Below, in pieces: positions 55,469 to 64,000 of a stretch of DNA of 64,000 nucleotides. Under the pieces are notes generated by a model, which worked only from the letters and a program-made list of their open reading frames with translations, was not told where the DNA came from and made no database searches. The position numbers and the translations under genes are program-made. Position 1 is the stretch's first letter. Each line of letters begins with the position of its first letter. Source of the DNA: Collinsella provencensis (GTDB lineage: Bacteria; Actinomycetota; Coriobacteriia; Coriobacteriales; Coriobacteriaceae); assembly GCF_900199705.1 (NCBI RefSeq), contig NZ_LT904908.1, positions 1,251,243 to 1,315,242 on the forward strand, given 5' to 3'.

Positions 55469-56935
55469 ATGGCGGATACCACTACTGCTTCCGAGCAGGG
55501 CGGCATGAAGAAGACCCTCTCCCTGTGGAACTTCTTTACCATCGGTTTCGGTGCCATCATCGGAACTGGCTGGGTGCTGCAGGTCGGCGACTGGATGGTC
55601 GTGGGCGGCGGTCCCGTTCCCGCTATGATCGCATTCCTTCTGGGCGCCATCGCCTTGGTGCCCGTCGGAGCGGTGTTTGGCGAGCTGACGGCTGCCATCC
55701 CCGTGTCGGGCGGTATTGTCGAGTACGTCGACCGCACGTTCGGCCGCACGGCATCCTACATCACCGGTTGGCTTTTGGCCCTCGGTAACGGCATCCTCTG
55801 CCCGTGGGAGGCCATCGCCATTTCCACCCTCGTGTCCGACATGTTCGGCAGCCTGCCTGGTCTTGAGTGGCTCCGCGCCATCAAGCTCTACACCATCCTC
55901 GGCGCCGACGTGTATCTGTTCCCCACGCTGATTGCCCTGGCTTTTGCCTGCTACGTGATCTTCCTCAACTTCCGCGGTGCCAGCTCCGCAGCCAAGCTGC
56001 AGGCGTTCCTCACCAAGGCTCTGCTCTGCGGCATGTTGCTCGCCATGGGCGTCTCCATCGTCACTGGTTCTCCGTCGAACGCCATGCCGGTGTTCTCCCA
56101 GGTCTCCAATGCCGGCGGCGGCGTCGCTGCTACTGAGAGCAACAGCCTGCTCGCGGGCATCGTCTCGGTCCTCGTTCTGACCCCGTTCTTCTACGCGGGC
56201 TTCGACACCATTCCTCAGCAGGCTGAGGAAGCTGCCGAGGGCCTGAACTGGAACAAGTTCGGCAAGATCATCACCTTGGCCCTGCTCGCCGCTGGCGGTT
56301 TCTACATGGTGTGCATCTACTCCTTCGGCACCATCCTTCCTTGGGGCGAGTTCGTCGAGCAGCCCGTTCCGGCGCTCGCCTGTCTCAAGAACATCAACAT
56401 GATCCTCTACATCGCGATGCTCATCATCGCAACGCTTGGACCCATGGGCCCCATGAACTCCTTCTATGGCGCCACGAGCCGCATCATGCTCGCCATGGGC
56501 CGCAAGGGCCAGCTCCCCGAGCAGTTCGCCGAGGTTGACGAGAAGTCCGGCGCTCCCAAGCTCGCTTGCATGGTCCTCGCCGTCATCACCGTGGTCGGCC
56601 CCTTCCTAGGCAAGAACATGCTCATCCCGCTGACGAACGTCTCGGCTCTGGCATTCATCTTCTCCTGCACCATGGTTGCCCTCGCCTGCTTCAAGATGCG
56701 CTTCACCGAGCCCGATTTGCCTCGTCCCTACAAGGTCCCCGGCGGCAAGTTCGGTATCGCCATGGCCATCCTCGCCGGCTCGGTCATCATCGGTCTGCTG
56801 GTCGTCCCCTTCAGCCCCGCGTCCCTCAACATGGTTGAATGGTCCATCGTGATCGGCTGGCTGGTCGTGGGCATCGCGCTCATGTTCTTGACCAAGTCTC
56901 GTCAGACCAACGCGGCTTGCGAGAGCAACGCCTAG
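55469..56935 (+). CDS. APC-family amino acid permease
   Basis: This 488-residue protein has 12 predicted membrane helices, with the APC signature FFTIGFGAIIGTGWVLQVGDW in the first helix and GFDTIPQQAEEAAEGLNWNK between helices. It differs from the agmatine-type permeases at 37810 and 41271 and looks closer to general amino acid transporters. It follows arcC and precedes an amidohydrolase, so it may import the substrate of that enzyme or an amino acid for the arc pathway. ATG 55469 follows AAAGGAGG. Confidence 0.85.
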   Translation: MADTTTASEQGGMKKTLSLWNFFTIGFGAIIGTGWVLQVGDWMVVGGGPVPAMIAFLLGAIALVPVGAVFGELTAAIPVSGGIVEYVDRTFGRTASYITGWLLALGNGILCPWEAIAISTLVSDMFGSLPGLEWLRAIKLYTILGADVYLFPTLIALAFACYVIFLNFRGASSAAKLQAFLTKALLCGMLLAMGVSIVTGSPSNAMPVFSQVSNAGGGVAATESNSLLAGIVSVLVLTPFFYAGFDTIPQQAEEAAEGLNWNKFGKIITLALLAAGGFYMVCIYSFGTILPWGEFVEQPVPALACLKNINMILYIAMLIIATLGPMGPMNSFYGATSRIMLAMGRKGQLPEQFAEVDEKSGAPKLACMVLAVITVVGPFLGKNMLIPLTNVSALAFIFSCTMVALACFKMRFTEPDLPRPYKVPGGKFGIAMAILAGSVIIGLLVVPFSPASLNMVEWSIVIGWLVVGIALMFLTKSRQTNAACESNA

Positions 56936-57100
56936 TATCAGGCAGCTCGCTGTGATCAACAGCGAAAGAAATACCCGCGGAGGGTGCGCTTCCCAAAGCA
57001 ACCTCCACCCAATGGGAGCAATCCTCTAGGGGGCGCCGCTCAGATTGCGCTCTCCCGTGAGGTATGCAATAAAAACTCGTTCCAAATAAGGAGGAACAAC

Positions 57101-58378
57101 ATGGGTAAGAACTACGCGATCGTTGGTGGCAAGCTCATCGACGGCACCGGTGCCGCACCGGTCGAGAACTCCCTGGTTCTCGTCAACGAGGACGGCAAGA
57201 TCGAGTACGCCGGTGTCCACCAGGACGTGCCCGAGGGCTACGAGGTCATCGACGCCGCCGGCAAGACCGTTATGCCCGGCCTGATCGATACCCACCTGCA
57301 CTTCTCCGGCAACCTCACCGACGACGACACCGACTGGGTCATGCAGCCGCTCCTCGAGAAGCAGGCCGTCGCCGTCAAGCAGGCCTATGACTGCCTCACC
57401 CACGGCCTGACCACCGTGTGCGAGATTGGCCGCTTCGGCATCCAGGTCCGCGACTGCATCAACAAGGGCGTCTTCAAGGGCCCGCGCGTCCTCGCCACCG
57501 GCCTCGGCTTCTGCCGCGTTGCCGGCCACGGTGACTCCCATCACTGCAGCCAGCTCGAGAACAAGAACTCCCACCCCTGGGGCGACCAGGTCGACGGTCC
57601 GTGGGATCTGCGCAAGGCCGTTCGTCGCCGCCTTCGCGAGAACCCCGACGCGATCAAGATTTGGGCTACCGGCGGCGGCATCTGGCGCTGGGACTCCGGT
57701 CGCGACCAGCACTACTGCGCTGAGGAGATCAAGGCCGTCATCGATGAGGCCAAGATGGTCGGCATTCCCGTGTGGAGCCACTGCTACAACTCCCACTCCG
57801 CCGCTTATGACTCCGTCCGCTTTGGCTGCGAGCAGCTGATCCACGGCTTCGATATCGACGAGCGCACCATGGACCTCATGGCCGAGCAGGGTACCTTCTT
57901 CACCCCGACGATTGCCTTCCTGCCCACCTGGTACTCCACCTATCCGCCCGTGTACGTCCCCGAGCTGCACGACAAGTACGAGGGCACCCTCGTCGAGAAG
58001 GAGCTCCAGCGCAACTACGACTGCCTCCGCGAGGCCAAGAAGCGCGGCGTCGTTATGACCATCGGCTCCGATTCCTTCTCCTTCGTCACCCCGTACGGCA
58101 CCTGCTCCATCGAGGAGATTTACGAGTTCGTCGACAAGATCGGTTTCACCCCGGTCGAGTCCATCACCTGCGCAACCCTCAACGGCGCCAAGATGTGCCA
58201 CATCGAGGACGAGACCGGTTCCATCGAGGCCGGCAAGTGCGCCGACCTGCTGGTCGTGAACGGTGACGTTGCCGCTGACATCCACGTTCTCAACACCGAC
58301 AACATGGACGTCATCATGAAGGACGGCTGGATCGTCGATGCCGGCACCTTCGGTGAGGGCAACAAGTACTCCGAGTAA
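57101..58378 (+). CDS. Amidohydrolase family protein (imidazolonepropionase/prolidase-like, COG1228 type)
   Basis: This 425-residue cytoplasmic enzyme has the metal motif GLIDTHLHFSG (H-x-H), KIWATGGG (Lys as in carboxylated-Lys members), VWSHCYN, QLIHGFD and MTIGSDSFSF (final Asp). The N- and C-terminal strands (IVGGKLIDGTG; ECGKCADLL-like EAGKCADLLVVNGD) form the composite beta domain. The family includes Xaa-Pro dipeptidases, imidazolonepropionase and carboxypeptidases; substrate here is unknown. ATG 57101 follows AAGGAGG. It shares direction with the permease upstream. Confidence 0.85.
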   Translation: MGKNYAIVGGKLIDGTGAAPVENSLVLVNEDGKIEYAGVHQDVPEGYEVIDAAGKTVMPGLIDTHLHFSGNLTDDDTDWVMQPLLEKQAVAVKQAYDCLTHGLTTVCEIGRFGIQVRDCINKGVFKGPRVLATGLGFCRVAGHGDSHHCSQLENKNSHPWGDQVDGPWDLRKAVRRRLRENPDAIKIWATGGGIWRWDSGRDQHYCAEEIKAVIDEAKMVGIPVWSHCYNSHSAAYDSVRFGCEQLIHGFDIDERTMDLMAEQGTFFTPTIAFLPTWYSTYPPVYVPELHDKYEGTLVEKELQRNYDCLREAKKRGVVMTIGSDSFSFVTPYGTCSIEEIYEFVDKIGFTPVESITCATLNGAKMCHIEDETGSIEAGKCADLLVVNGDVAADIHVLNTDNMDVIMKDGWIVDAGTFGEGNKYSE

Positions 58379-58660
58379 CAGCCCCTTTCTTTTATCCCCG
58401 CCGGTTCCAACGCTCATTTCTTCCTGCTTACATCGAATTGAGATGTGCAGAGCGTTTGGGACCGGGCGGGGTTTTGGCGTTTCGCGATGCGAGGTTTGCA
58501 GTGCGTGGCGCACGATACGTGCGCGACACGCGAGACCTGCGATGCGCGATGCGCGGCGACATGCTGGTACCAAAGCTTCGGTCGCTGGGCGTCGCTTATC
58601 GCAATGTTTGTTGCGGAGCGTTAAGATGGCTGGGGAAATCGGTGAGATTCGGGGGTTAGG

Positions 58661-60100
58661 TTGAAGCTCAACCTGTTGAGGCAAAGAAATCAGACGAAGT
58701 ATTTCCGCGTGGCGCAGACCTGGGCGCTGCGCGGTCTTGTCGCTTGTGTGCCCATGCTGCTGATTCTTCTGGCAGCGGAATGCGCGACGAGCACCAATCC
58801 CGTGCCGGCGGTTGTCACCATTGCCGGCCTTGTGCTGCTGTGCTTCTTCTTCGCCTACGTGTTCGTCGTGCCCGACGACTTCTCGCTTTCGGCGACGGAC
58901 CGCACGCTCGGCATCGCGAGTAAGATCTTCGCCTACACGCGCCAGGGCCTCACGCCAGAGGCCACCTTGGGCGCCTGCCAGCTCATTTTGCCCGAAACGC
59001 TTGCCTCTTCCATCTGCATCACCGACGGCACCAAAGTGCTGGCGAGCTGGGGAGAGGATTCAGATAAGTGTCCTCCCGGCCAACCTATCGTACTGGACAC
59101 TACGTTGCGCGCCATCGAGACCAAGCGCATGGAGGCGTTTGCGCGCGAAATGTACGATCCCGGCATGAAGGAATACCACTTCTTCAAGCACCTCCACGCC
59201 GGCATTGTTGCGCCGCTCATCGTGCGTGACCGCTGCATGGGCACCTTCGAGTTGTACTACTCGCGCTATAGCGACATCGACGCACGTCAGATGGCTTTGG
59301 CCCGCGGTTTTGCCGAGCTCATCTCCACACAGCTGGCAAGTTTTGAGTTGGAGCGCCAGGAAGAAGTGAGCGCGCGCATGGAGCTGCGTGCGTTGCAATC
59401 CCAGGTCGACCCGCATTTCTTGTTCAACACCATCGGCACGATCGTGTCGCTCGTACGCACCGAGCCGGAAAAAGCGCGCTCGCTACTCATCGACTTCTCA
59501 AATTACTATCGACAGACGCTTTCGAATTCCGAGACGCTTACGTCGTTGGAAAAAGAGGTCGAGCAGGGCATCCGTTACATCAACCTCATGCAGGCGCGCT
59601 ATGGCGAAGGGCGCCTGCGCTTATCGGTGGACCTTGATCCCGAAACGCTCGACAGTCGCGTTCCGCCGTTCATTTTGCAGCCGCTGCTCGAGAACTGCAT
59701 CAAACATGCCATGCGTGAGACCGACCCGCTTTCCATCGCCCTGTCGTCGCACGAGACCGACGATGGCGTTGAGCTCGTGGTGGAGGACGATGGCATCGGC
59801 ATGGATGAATACACGCAGCGGTATCTGTTTGATACAAAACACCTGAATAACGAGGCGAATAGCGGCAACGGCGTGGATGTCTCGACAAGCAGGCGAGATG
59901 CCTGTACGACGGCGGACGGATCGCTCAAGCGCGGCGGAGGCCTGGCACTTTCCAACGTTTTGATGCGCATCCACTTCTTTTTCGGCGAAGAGTCGGGTAT
60001 ACGCGTTTCGTCCAGGTTGGGTGTGGGCACGCGCATCACCGTTGACTTGCTGGGCGAGCCGCATGAGCCCGAGGGAACGATGCTGCCTTCGGTACAGTAG
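58661..60100 (+). CDS. LytS-type sensor histidine kinase
   Basis: This 479-residue protein has two N-terminal membrane helices (about 25-70), a GAF-like sensor region (about 90-225) and a PF06580-type kinase core with LRALQSQVDPHFLFNTIG (H252) and the ATPase boxes PLLENCIKHAM and VEDDGIGM. The start is TTG 58661 with a weak GGGGGTTAGG upstream; no in-frame ATG fits. The LytTR regulator follows 117 bases later, completing a two-component pair. Confidence 0.88.
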   Translation: MKLNLLRQRNQTKYFRVAQTWALRGLVACVPMLLILLAAECATSTNPVPAVVTIAGLVLLCFFFAYVFVVPDDFSLSATDRTLGIASKIFAYTRQGLTPEATLGACQLILPETLASSICITDGTKVLASWGEDSDKCPPGQPIVLDTTLRAIETKRMEAFAREMYDPGMKEYHFFKHLHAGIVAPLIVRDRCMGTFELYYSRYSDIDARQMALARGFAELISTQLASFELERQEEVSARMELRALQSQVDPHFLFNTIGTIVSLVRTEPEKARSLLIDFSNYYRQTLSNSETLTSLEKEVEQGIRYINLMQARYGEGRLRLSVDLDPETLDSRVPPFILQPLLENCIKHAMRETDPLSIALSSHETDDGVELVVEDDGIGMDEYTQRYLFDTKHLNNEANSGNGVDVSTSRRDACTTADGSLKRGGGLALSNVLMRIHFFFGEESGIRVSSRLGVGTRITVDLLGEPHEPEGTMLPSVQ

Positions 60101-60217
60101 AGGCGAAGGAGCTCGCTCGGGGTTTCGCATACAATGGTCCGATGTCCAAGTAACGTGTATGGGGTTTGAGATTCATGTCAGAACGCTCTGGCGAGCCGGG
60201 GCACAAGAGGGGGAACG

Positions 60218-60961
60218 ATGGCAGATCAGCAGGGTTGGAATGTTTTGATCGTGGACGACGAGCCTCCTATTCGCTCGGAACTCGCCTATCTGTTGGGCCA
60301 AGATGAGCGCGTGGGAACCATCGACGAGGCGGGCGGTGCAACCGAGGCCATCGAGAAGATCCTTGCCGACAAGCCCGATGTGCTGTTCCTCGACATCCAA
60401 ATGCCCGGTACGAGTGGCGTGCAACTTGCCGACATCCTGAACAACCTCAAAAAGCCCCCTGTGGTGGTGTTTGTAACAGCGTTTTCCGAGTACGCCGCTG
60501 AGGCATTCGAGCTGAACGCCACCGATTATGTGCTTAAACCCGTTGAGCAGGAACGTCTCGCCAAGGCGCTCGACAAGATCGATGCCACGCTCGCGGCGCG
60601 CAAACCTGCGCCTTCGGGGGCGGCCACCCGTCGTATCCAAGGTGAGCGGAATGGCAAGCGCACTTACTTATCGGTGAGCGACATCTCATATATCGAGGCG
60701 AAAGCAGACTACTCCTTTGCGTACACGCAGTCTGGGGGATACCTGGTAAACGAGTCGATCTCCACGCTTGAGCAGCGTTTGCAGGATGAGGGTTTCATCC
60801 GGGTGCACCGCAGCTATTTGGTGAACATCGACGATGTGCGCGATATCGAGGTCGCCAAACAGAGCGGTTTGATTCAGCTGACGCTCGAGCGCAGCGGCGC
60901 GTGCATTCCGGTGAGTCGCCGTCGCGCCGCGACCGTGCGCAAGCAGCTTGGATTGAATTAG
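60218..60961 (+). CDS. LytTR-family response regulator
   Basis: This 247-residue protein has a receiver domain (VLIVDDEPPIRS, phospho-acceptor in VLFLDIQMPG, D59; conserved VTAFSEYA and LKPV) and a C-terminal LytTR DNA-binding domain (RTYLSVSDISYIEA, FIRVHRSYLVNIDDV). It pairs with the LytS-type kinase upstream. LytTR regulators in gut bacteria often control carbon-source uptake or cell-surface genes; the target here is unknown. Confidence 0.93.
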   Translation: MADQQGWNVLIVDDEPPIRSELAYLLGQDERVGTIDEAGGATEAIEKILADKPDVLFLDIQMPGTSGVQLADILNNLKKPPVVVFVTAFSEYAAEAFELNATDYVLKPVEQERLAKALDKIDATLAARKPAPSGAATRRIQGERNGKRTYLSVSDISYIEAKADYSFAYTQSGGYLVNESISTLEQRLQDEGFIRVHRSYLVNIDDVRDIEVAKQSGLIQLTLERSGACIPVSRRRAATVRKQLGLN

Positions 60962-61065
60962 GGGTTTGCCGCCCGTCGCGCTTGCTCGTTTTGCGCCGTG
61001 GGTGATTGGGCATAATAAGGTGCGAACGACTTTGGCGTATCGAACAGCGTATCGAAGGAGCTCTC

Positions 61066-62010
61066 ATGCCTGCGCTTATGACCCATCATTTGTTTGGCGA
61101 GGAAAGTATTGAACGTCTGCCCGAGGGGCTTATTTCCACAGACGACGAGCGCATAGCGTTTTTGCTGGCAAACCAGGGTCCCGACCCGTTCTTCTTCCGC
61201 TTCCGCACGCCCAATTCCTCAACATGCATGGACTTGGGTCGCGTGATGCACCGCTCGCGCATGTCCCGCACGTTCGCCGCGCTGCGCGATGGCGTGGCGC
61301 ATCTTCAACCGCACGATGCCGGCGTGGGCCGCGCCTGGGTTCTCGGCCTGCTTTCCCACTACGTGCTCGATCGCACGGTGCATCCGTTTGTGTATGCGCA
61401 GCAGTGGGGGATTCAGGAGGCAGACCCCGAGCTCGATGCTGCTTCGGACAAGGTGCACGCGGTCATCGAAACTGACCTCGACCTGCTCATGCTGCAGCTC
61501 AAACGTAATGGTGCCACTACGGCGGACTATCCTCCCGTGTGCGAGCTCGTTACCACCGACCGCGTTAACAAGGTTGCTGGTGCGCTCACGAGTTTTGTGG
61601 CGAGCAGCGTTTACGATTTCAAGGTGGGCGCCAACGAGTACGGCGGGGCGGTGGCCGACATGCAGCTTGTGTATCGCCTGATTGAGCCCGCGGGTTCTCC
61701 GAGTTCGAATCTCATCGCAAGAATCGAGCGGCTCAAGGGCGGCTATTCGCTGTTCCAGGCGCTGGCTCACCCTGTCACCACCGAGGTTCCCGCCGGTGCG
61801 GGCAACTTGGCGCACCACATGTGGGTCAACCCCTTCACCCATGAGGTGAGCAACGAGAGCTTCCCCGAGATGTTCGAGCTCGCGCTCGACGACTACGGCG
61901 TCACGGCGGCTCGCTTTATCGAGACGGGTGACATGGAGGCCGTGACGCGCCATCTCAACTACTCGGGCCGACCGCTCGACGCCACCGAGGAATTCGATCG
62001 CGAGGAATAG
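61066..62010 (+). CDS. Zinc-dependent phospholipase C family protein
   Basis: This 314-residue protein has THHLFGEESIE near the start, GPDPFFF, MHRSRMSRTF, and LGLLSHYVLDRTVHPFVYAQ, with the His/Asp pattern of PF00882 zinc-dependent phospholipase C. No signal peptide is seen, so it is probably intracellular or the family fold is used for another hydrolysis. AAGGAG precedes ATG 61066. Confidence 0.8.
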   Translation: MPALMTHHLFGEESIERLPEGLISTDDERIAFLLANQGPDPFFFRFRTPNSSTCMDLGRVMHRSRMSRTFAALRDGVAHLQPHDAGVGRAWVLGLLSHYVLDRTVHPFVYAQQWGIQEADPELDAASDKVHAVIETDLDLLMLQLKRNGATTADYPPVCELVTTDRVNKVAGALTSFVASSVYDFKVGANEYGGAVADMQLVYRLIEPAGSPSSNLIARIERLKGGYSLFQALAHPVTTEVPAGAGNLAHHMWVNPFTHEVSNESFPEMFELALDDYGVTAARFIETGDMEAVTRHLNYSGRPLDATEEFDREE

Positions 62011-62161
62011 GCGGGCGCATCATTTTAAGTAATATCGCGGGTGGTGTACGCACATGCACATGGGCGCTTTGAGTCTTTGCGCGGCATCGTTCATGCAACG
62101 AGGCAGGGTTTTCGTACTGCTATCCGCAATTATCGAGTAGACAAGGTGTTTGTGATAGAAG

Positions 62162-62190
62162 AGCCGCAGGTCAAAAGCTTGCGGCTTTCT
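62162..62190 (+). terminator. Probable terminator of the phospholipase-C-like gene
   Basis: AGCCGCA (62162-62168) pairs with TGCGGCT (62180-62186), followed by TTTCTTG. The tail is short. Confidence 0.6.
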
Positions 62191-62324
62191 TGTCTACTTG
62201 AACCGTTCGTGAACCAATACCAAAACCCTATCTCGGTGCAAGTGGGGCCGCCAGAATTCTTGTTTTTTGCTCTTGCTTAAAAGAGCAATCGTTCAAAGAG
62301 CAACGTTTTCTACGATTCAAACAG

Positions 62325-62356
62325 AAAAGGGCCCGGCACCTGTTGGTACCGGGCCC
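62325..62356 (-). terminator. Rho-independent terminator of hsp20
   Basis: GGGCCCGGCACC (62329-62340) pairs with GGTACCGGGCCC (62345-62356) with one mismatch. On the minus strand it is followed by TTTTC. Confidence 0.88.
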
Positions 62357-62404
62357 TGTGTTATCGCGTCTAACGAAGGAAAGTGGGGGTTCGCGGCCGT
62401 TAGA

Positions 62405-62833
62405 CTAGTCGATGGCGATCTTGGTGACGTTCTTCTTCTCGACGAACTTGGGAACATGGACGGTGAGCACGCCGTCGGCGAACGTGGCGGAGAGGCCCTC
62501 GCTTGCGGCATCCTTAAGATACACGCCGCGGGTTGCGCTGTAAGACGTGAACTCGCGCTGCAGGTAGTTCTTGCCCTTGTCCTCTTCCTTCTCCTTCACT
62601 TCGACGGAAATGGACAGACGGCCCTCGTTGAGCTCGACGTCCAGATCGTCCTTGGACACGCCCGTGAGATACGCCTTGATCTCGTAGGAATCGCCTTCGT
62701 CAACAACGTCGATGGGGAACGCTTTGGCGGTAAGTGCGGTGCGCGGGAGGTCCATCATGTCGTCGAAAATGTCGAACAGGGAATTGGAAACGGGAAGAAC
62801 GCTGTAACCCTGACGATACGGAACCATTGCCAT
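62405..62833 (-). CDS. Hsp20/alpha-crystallin family small heat shock protein
   Basis: This 142-residue protein has a short N-terminal arm and the alpha-crystallin domain (about 45-135): LTGVSKDDLDVELNEGRLSI, TRGVYLKDAASEGLSATFADGVLTVHVPK. It holds unfolding proteins in a refoldable state. ATG 62833 follows AAAGGAG by nine bases. A palindrome like the HspR-binding HAIR element lies upstream. Confidence 0.95.
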   Translation of the reverse strand: MAMVPYRQGYSVLPVSNSLFDIFDDMMDLPRTALTAKAFPIDVVDEGDSYEIKAYLTGVSKDDLDVELNEGRLSISVEVKEKEEDKGKNYLQREFTSYSATRGVYLKDAASEGLSATFADGVLTVHVPKFVEKKNVTKIAID

Positions 62834-62962
62834 AATCAATCACTCCTTTGTGATGCGCGCCGGCTGTTTGTTCGCCGGCGCTTTTCTGTACGACTCCGTT
62901 ATTCCCGCCGTGCAGCGCAATATACCCGAGAACGCAGATTTTTTAAGCGTCACAGTATCATC

Positions 62963-62989
62963 AAATCTAAGTGTATAAGACTTAGGTTT
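62963..62989 (-). promoter_or_regulatory. HAIR-like palindrome upstream of hsp20
   Basis: AAATCTAAGT-N7-ACTTAGGTTT (62963-62989) is a near-perfect inverted repeat. It keeps the AGT-N7-ACT core and spacing of the HAIR element bound by HspR in actinobacteria (CTTGAGT-N7-ACTCAAG), but outer bases differ. It lies about 130 bases before hsp20. Confidence 0.5.
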
Positions 62990-63063
62990 GTGAGGTGTGA
63001 AATGAGGGCTATGTAATAGGTGAGTGCTGCGGAAGAGGGATGCTGTTGAGGGTGAAGTGAGCC

Positions 63064-63081
63064 TTGCCGTATCTACGGCAA
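63064..63081. promoter_or_regulatory. Perfect palindrome TTGCCGTATCTACGGCAA, copy 1
   Basis: An 18-bp site (eight-base arms around TC) lies about 178 bases before the membrane protein gene at 63259. An identical site lies at 63773-63790 before the next gene. Between 63082 and 63258 there is a long leader with no gene. Confidence 0.7.
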
Positions 63082-63258
63082 TCGTTGTGGCCTGGTGGCG
63101 GAAGCCCCGAGGATACACTGTGTCCCGCAAAATCGTAAAGCACAAGGCATATGAGGGTGAAATCTCGTAGGAACGGGACCTCGGCAGGGATGAAGCGTCG
63201 CTGCAAGATGTGCCCGTGCGCAGCGTCTCGTAAAGAGGCGTGTTGAGAAGGGAACAAC

Positions 63259-63756
63259 ATGGCAGCAGCACCGAAAGAGTACAAGAGCTACCTGGCAAAC
63301 AAGTGCATTGTCGGCTACGGAATCATCAACGGCATCGTGAACGCCGCTATTTTCTTTGGCATGAACGCTTCCAATCCCGACGTGACGTTTGCTGCCAACA
63401 AGGTCGTTGAGGAGATCGTCCTCACCGGCGCCCTCCTCGGCCTCATCCTGACCTGGTGCGTCGTGCCGCTTACCAAGGTTGACCTGCGCAAAAACGTCTA
63501 CAAGGCCGAGGCCGACCGTAATGGCATCGTGGCAAAGCTCCCCGGCGGTGCCTTTACGCTGTCCATTCCCGTGGGCATCATCGCGGCCGTGCTCGCCGGT
63601 GCCCTGGCCTGGGTCTTTACGCTGGTGCTTCCCATGCCGCTGACCCGTACCGGCATGATGATTTTCAAGGGCTGCATGTGCGCCGTCGTGGGTGCCGTGT
63701 CCGGCTACCTGGTCGTTACGCGCACTACCGCGGGTTTTGAGCCTGCTGCTGAATAA
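63259..63756 (+). CDS. Small integral membrane protein (165 aa), function unknown
   Basis: The protein begins MAAAPKEYKSYLANK and shows about four membrane helices, with a short cytoplasmic loop TKVDLRKNVYKAEADRNGI between the second and third. AGAAGGGAA precedes ATG 63259. I recognise no family. It shares an identical upstream palindrome with the next gene, so the two are probably co-regulated. Confidence 0.8.
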   Translation: MAAAPKEYKSYLANKCIVGYGIINGIVNAAIFFGMNASNPDVTFAANKVVEEIVLTGALLGLILTWCVVPLTKVDLRKNVYKAEADRNGIVAKLPGGAFTLSIPVGIIAAVLAGALAWVFTLVLPMPLTRTGMMIFKGCMCAVVGAVSGYLVVTRTTAGFEPAAE

Positions 63757-63772
63757 GGCAAAGGGCAAAAGG

Positions 63773-63790
63773 TTGCCGTATCTACGGCAA
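63773..63790. promoter_or_regulatory. Perfect palindrome TTGCCGTATCTACGGCAA, copy 2
   Basis: Identical to 63064-63081. It lies 163 bases before the gene starting at 63953, a spacing close to that of copy 1 (178). Confidence 0.7.
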
Positions 63791-63952
63791 GTGTCCTGCT
63801 CATTGGCATGCGCGTCGCGGCATATTCTGTGGTCGTTTCAAATGTCCGTACCTGAATCGCTGCATGCGCGCAAGGGGAAACGCGCGCTCCGACAAGGTCG
63901 GATGGACTGTGTGGGAAGGCAGATGCCTTCCGGGAAGAGAAAGGAAGAAGCA

Positions 63953-64000
63953 ATGGCGTCTTCTGCAGTTAAGAGCGAGGCGAAGGAGGACAAGTTTCTC
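63953..64000 (+). CDS. Start of an unidentified gene (3' truncated by window edge)
   Basis: ATG 63953 follows AAAGGAAGAAG. Only MASSAVKSEAKEDKFL is visible, too little to identify. The frame runs off the window. It shares its upstream palindrome and leader length with the gene at 63259. Confidence 0.6.
   Translation, partial: MASSAVKSEAKEDKFL

Larger units (their letters stand above)
62011..62404. other. Intergenic region between two converging genes
   Basis: No gene is visible; an open frame at 62041-62280 lacks a ribosome site and protein character. It holds one terminator for each converging gene. Confidence 0.5.

Noticed and set aside
62041-62280. A 79-codon protein gene
   Set aside because: No ribosome site, unnatural composition, and a terminator hairpin lies inside it.

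Overview
The window is a 64 kb piece of a high-GC anaerobe chromosome. The gene set points to Coriobacteriia, most likely a Collinsella-like gut actinobacterium: a single-chain pyruvate:ferredoxin oxidoreductase, PucR- and LuxR-type regulators, strongly GC-biased codons, and several ways to make ATP from nitrogen compounds. This assignment is inferred from protein style and gene content, not from a database search.

Layout. 0-8.3 kb: the 3' part of dnaX, then an RpiR regulator divergent from a 6-phosphogluconate-dehydrogenase-like gene and a mannose-family PTS (IIB-IIC-IID) with an M20 amidohydrolase, then ybaB-recR. The sugar cassette sits inside the usual dnaX-ybaB-recR neighbourhood. 8.3-10.5 kb: an orphan nuclease-like protein bracketed by palindromic repeats. 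10.5-16.7 kb: nifJ and an unusual MurT-GatD fusion whose glutaminase half has lost its catalytic residues. 17-29 kb: an oxalurate/ureidoglycolate locus with a PucR regulator, an esterase, a fused AllF-AllG protein, AllH, two cation symporters, ureidoglycolate dehydrogenase AllD and a D-2-hydroxyacid dehydrogenase. 29.5-31 kb: an AAA/DUF4143 ATPase behind a twin CRP-like operator. 31-34.4 kb: ferrous iron uptake on the minus strand (feoA, feoA, feoB and a 47-residue FeoB-associated Cys-rich protein). 35-42.7 kb: the agmatine deiminase pathway (putrescine carbamoyltransferase, antiporter, agmatine deiminase, second antiporter-like permease) beside a membrane LuxR regulator. 42.7-47.2 kb: a 57-residue orphan gene, a second membrane LuxR regulator, a Tat-lipoprotein amidohydrolase and an NhaC remnant. 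47.4-58.4 kb: the arginine deiminase pathway (XRE/S24 regulator, two arcA paralogues, arcD-like antiporter, ornithine carbamoyltransferase, carbamate kinase), then an APC permease and an amidohydrolase. 58.6-64 kb: a LytS/LytTR two-component system, a zinc-dependent phospholipase-C-like protein, hsp20 and a small membrane protein.

How it works together. Three routes in about 35 kb end in carbamoyl phosphate: oxalurate (AllD, AllFG, AllH), agmatine (AguA, putrescine carbamoyltransferase) and arginine (ArcA, ArcB). One carbamate kinase gene (arcC) is present to turn carbamoyl phosphate into ATP. I read this as a carbamoyl-phosphate fermentation island and regard it as the main system of the window. 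The intergenic regions also carry several repeat families and paired operators that no protein-level annotation would show.
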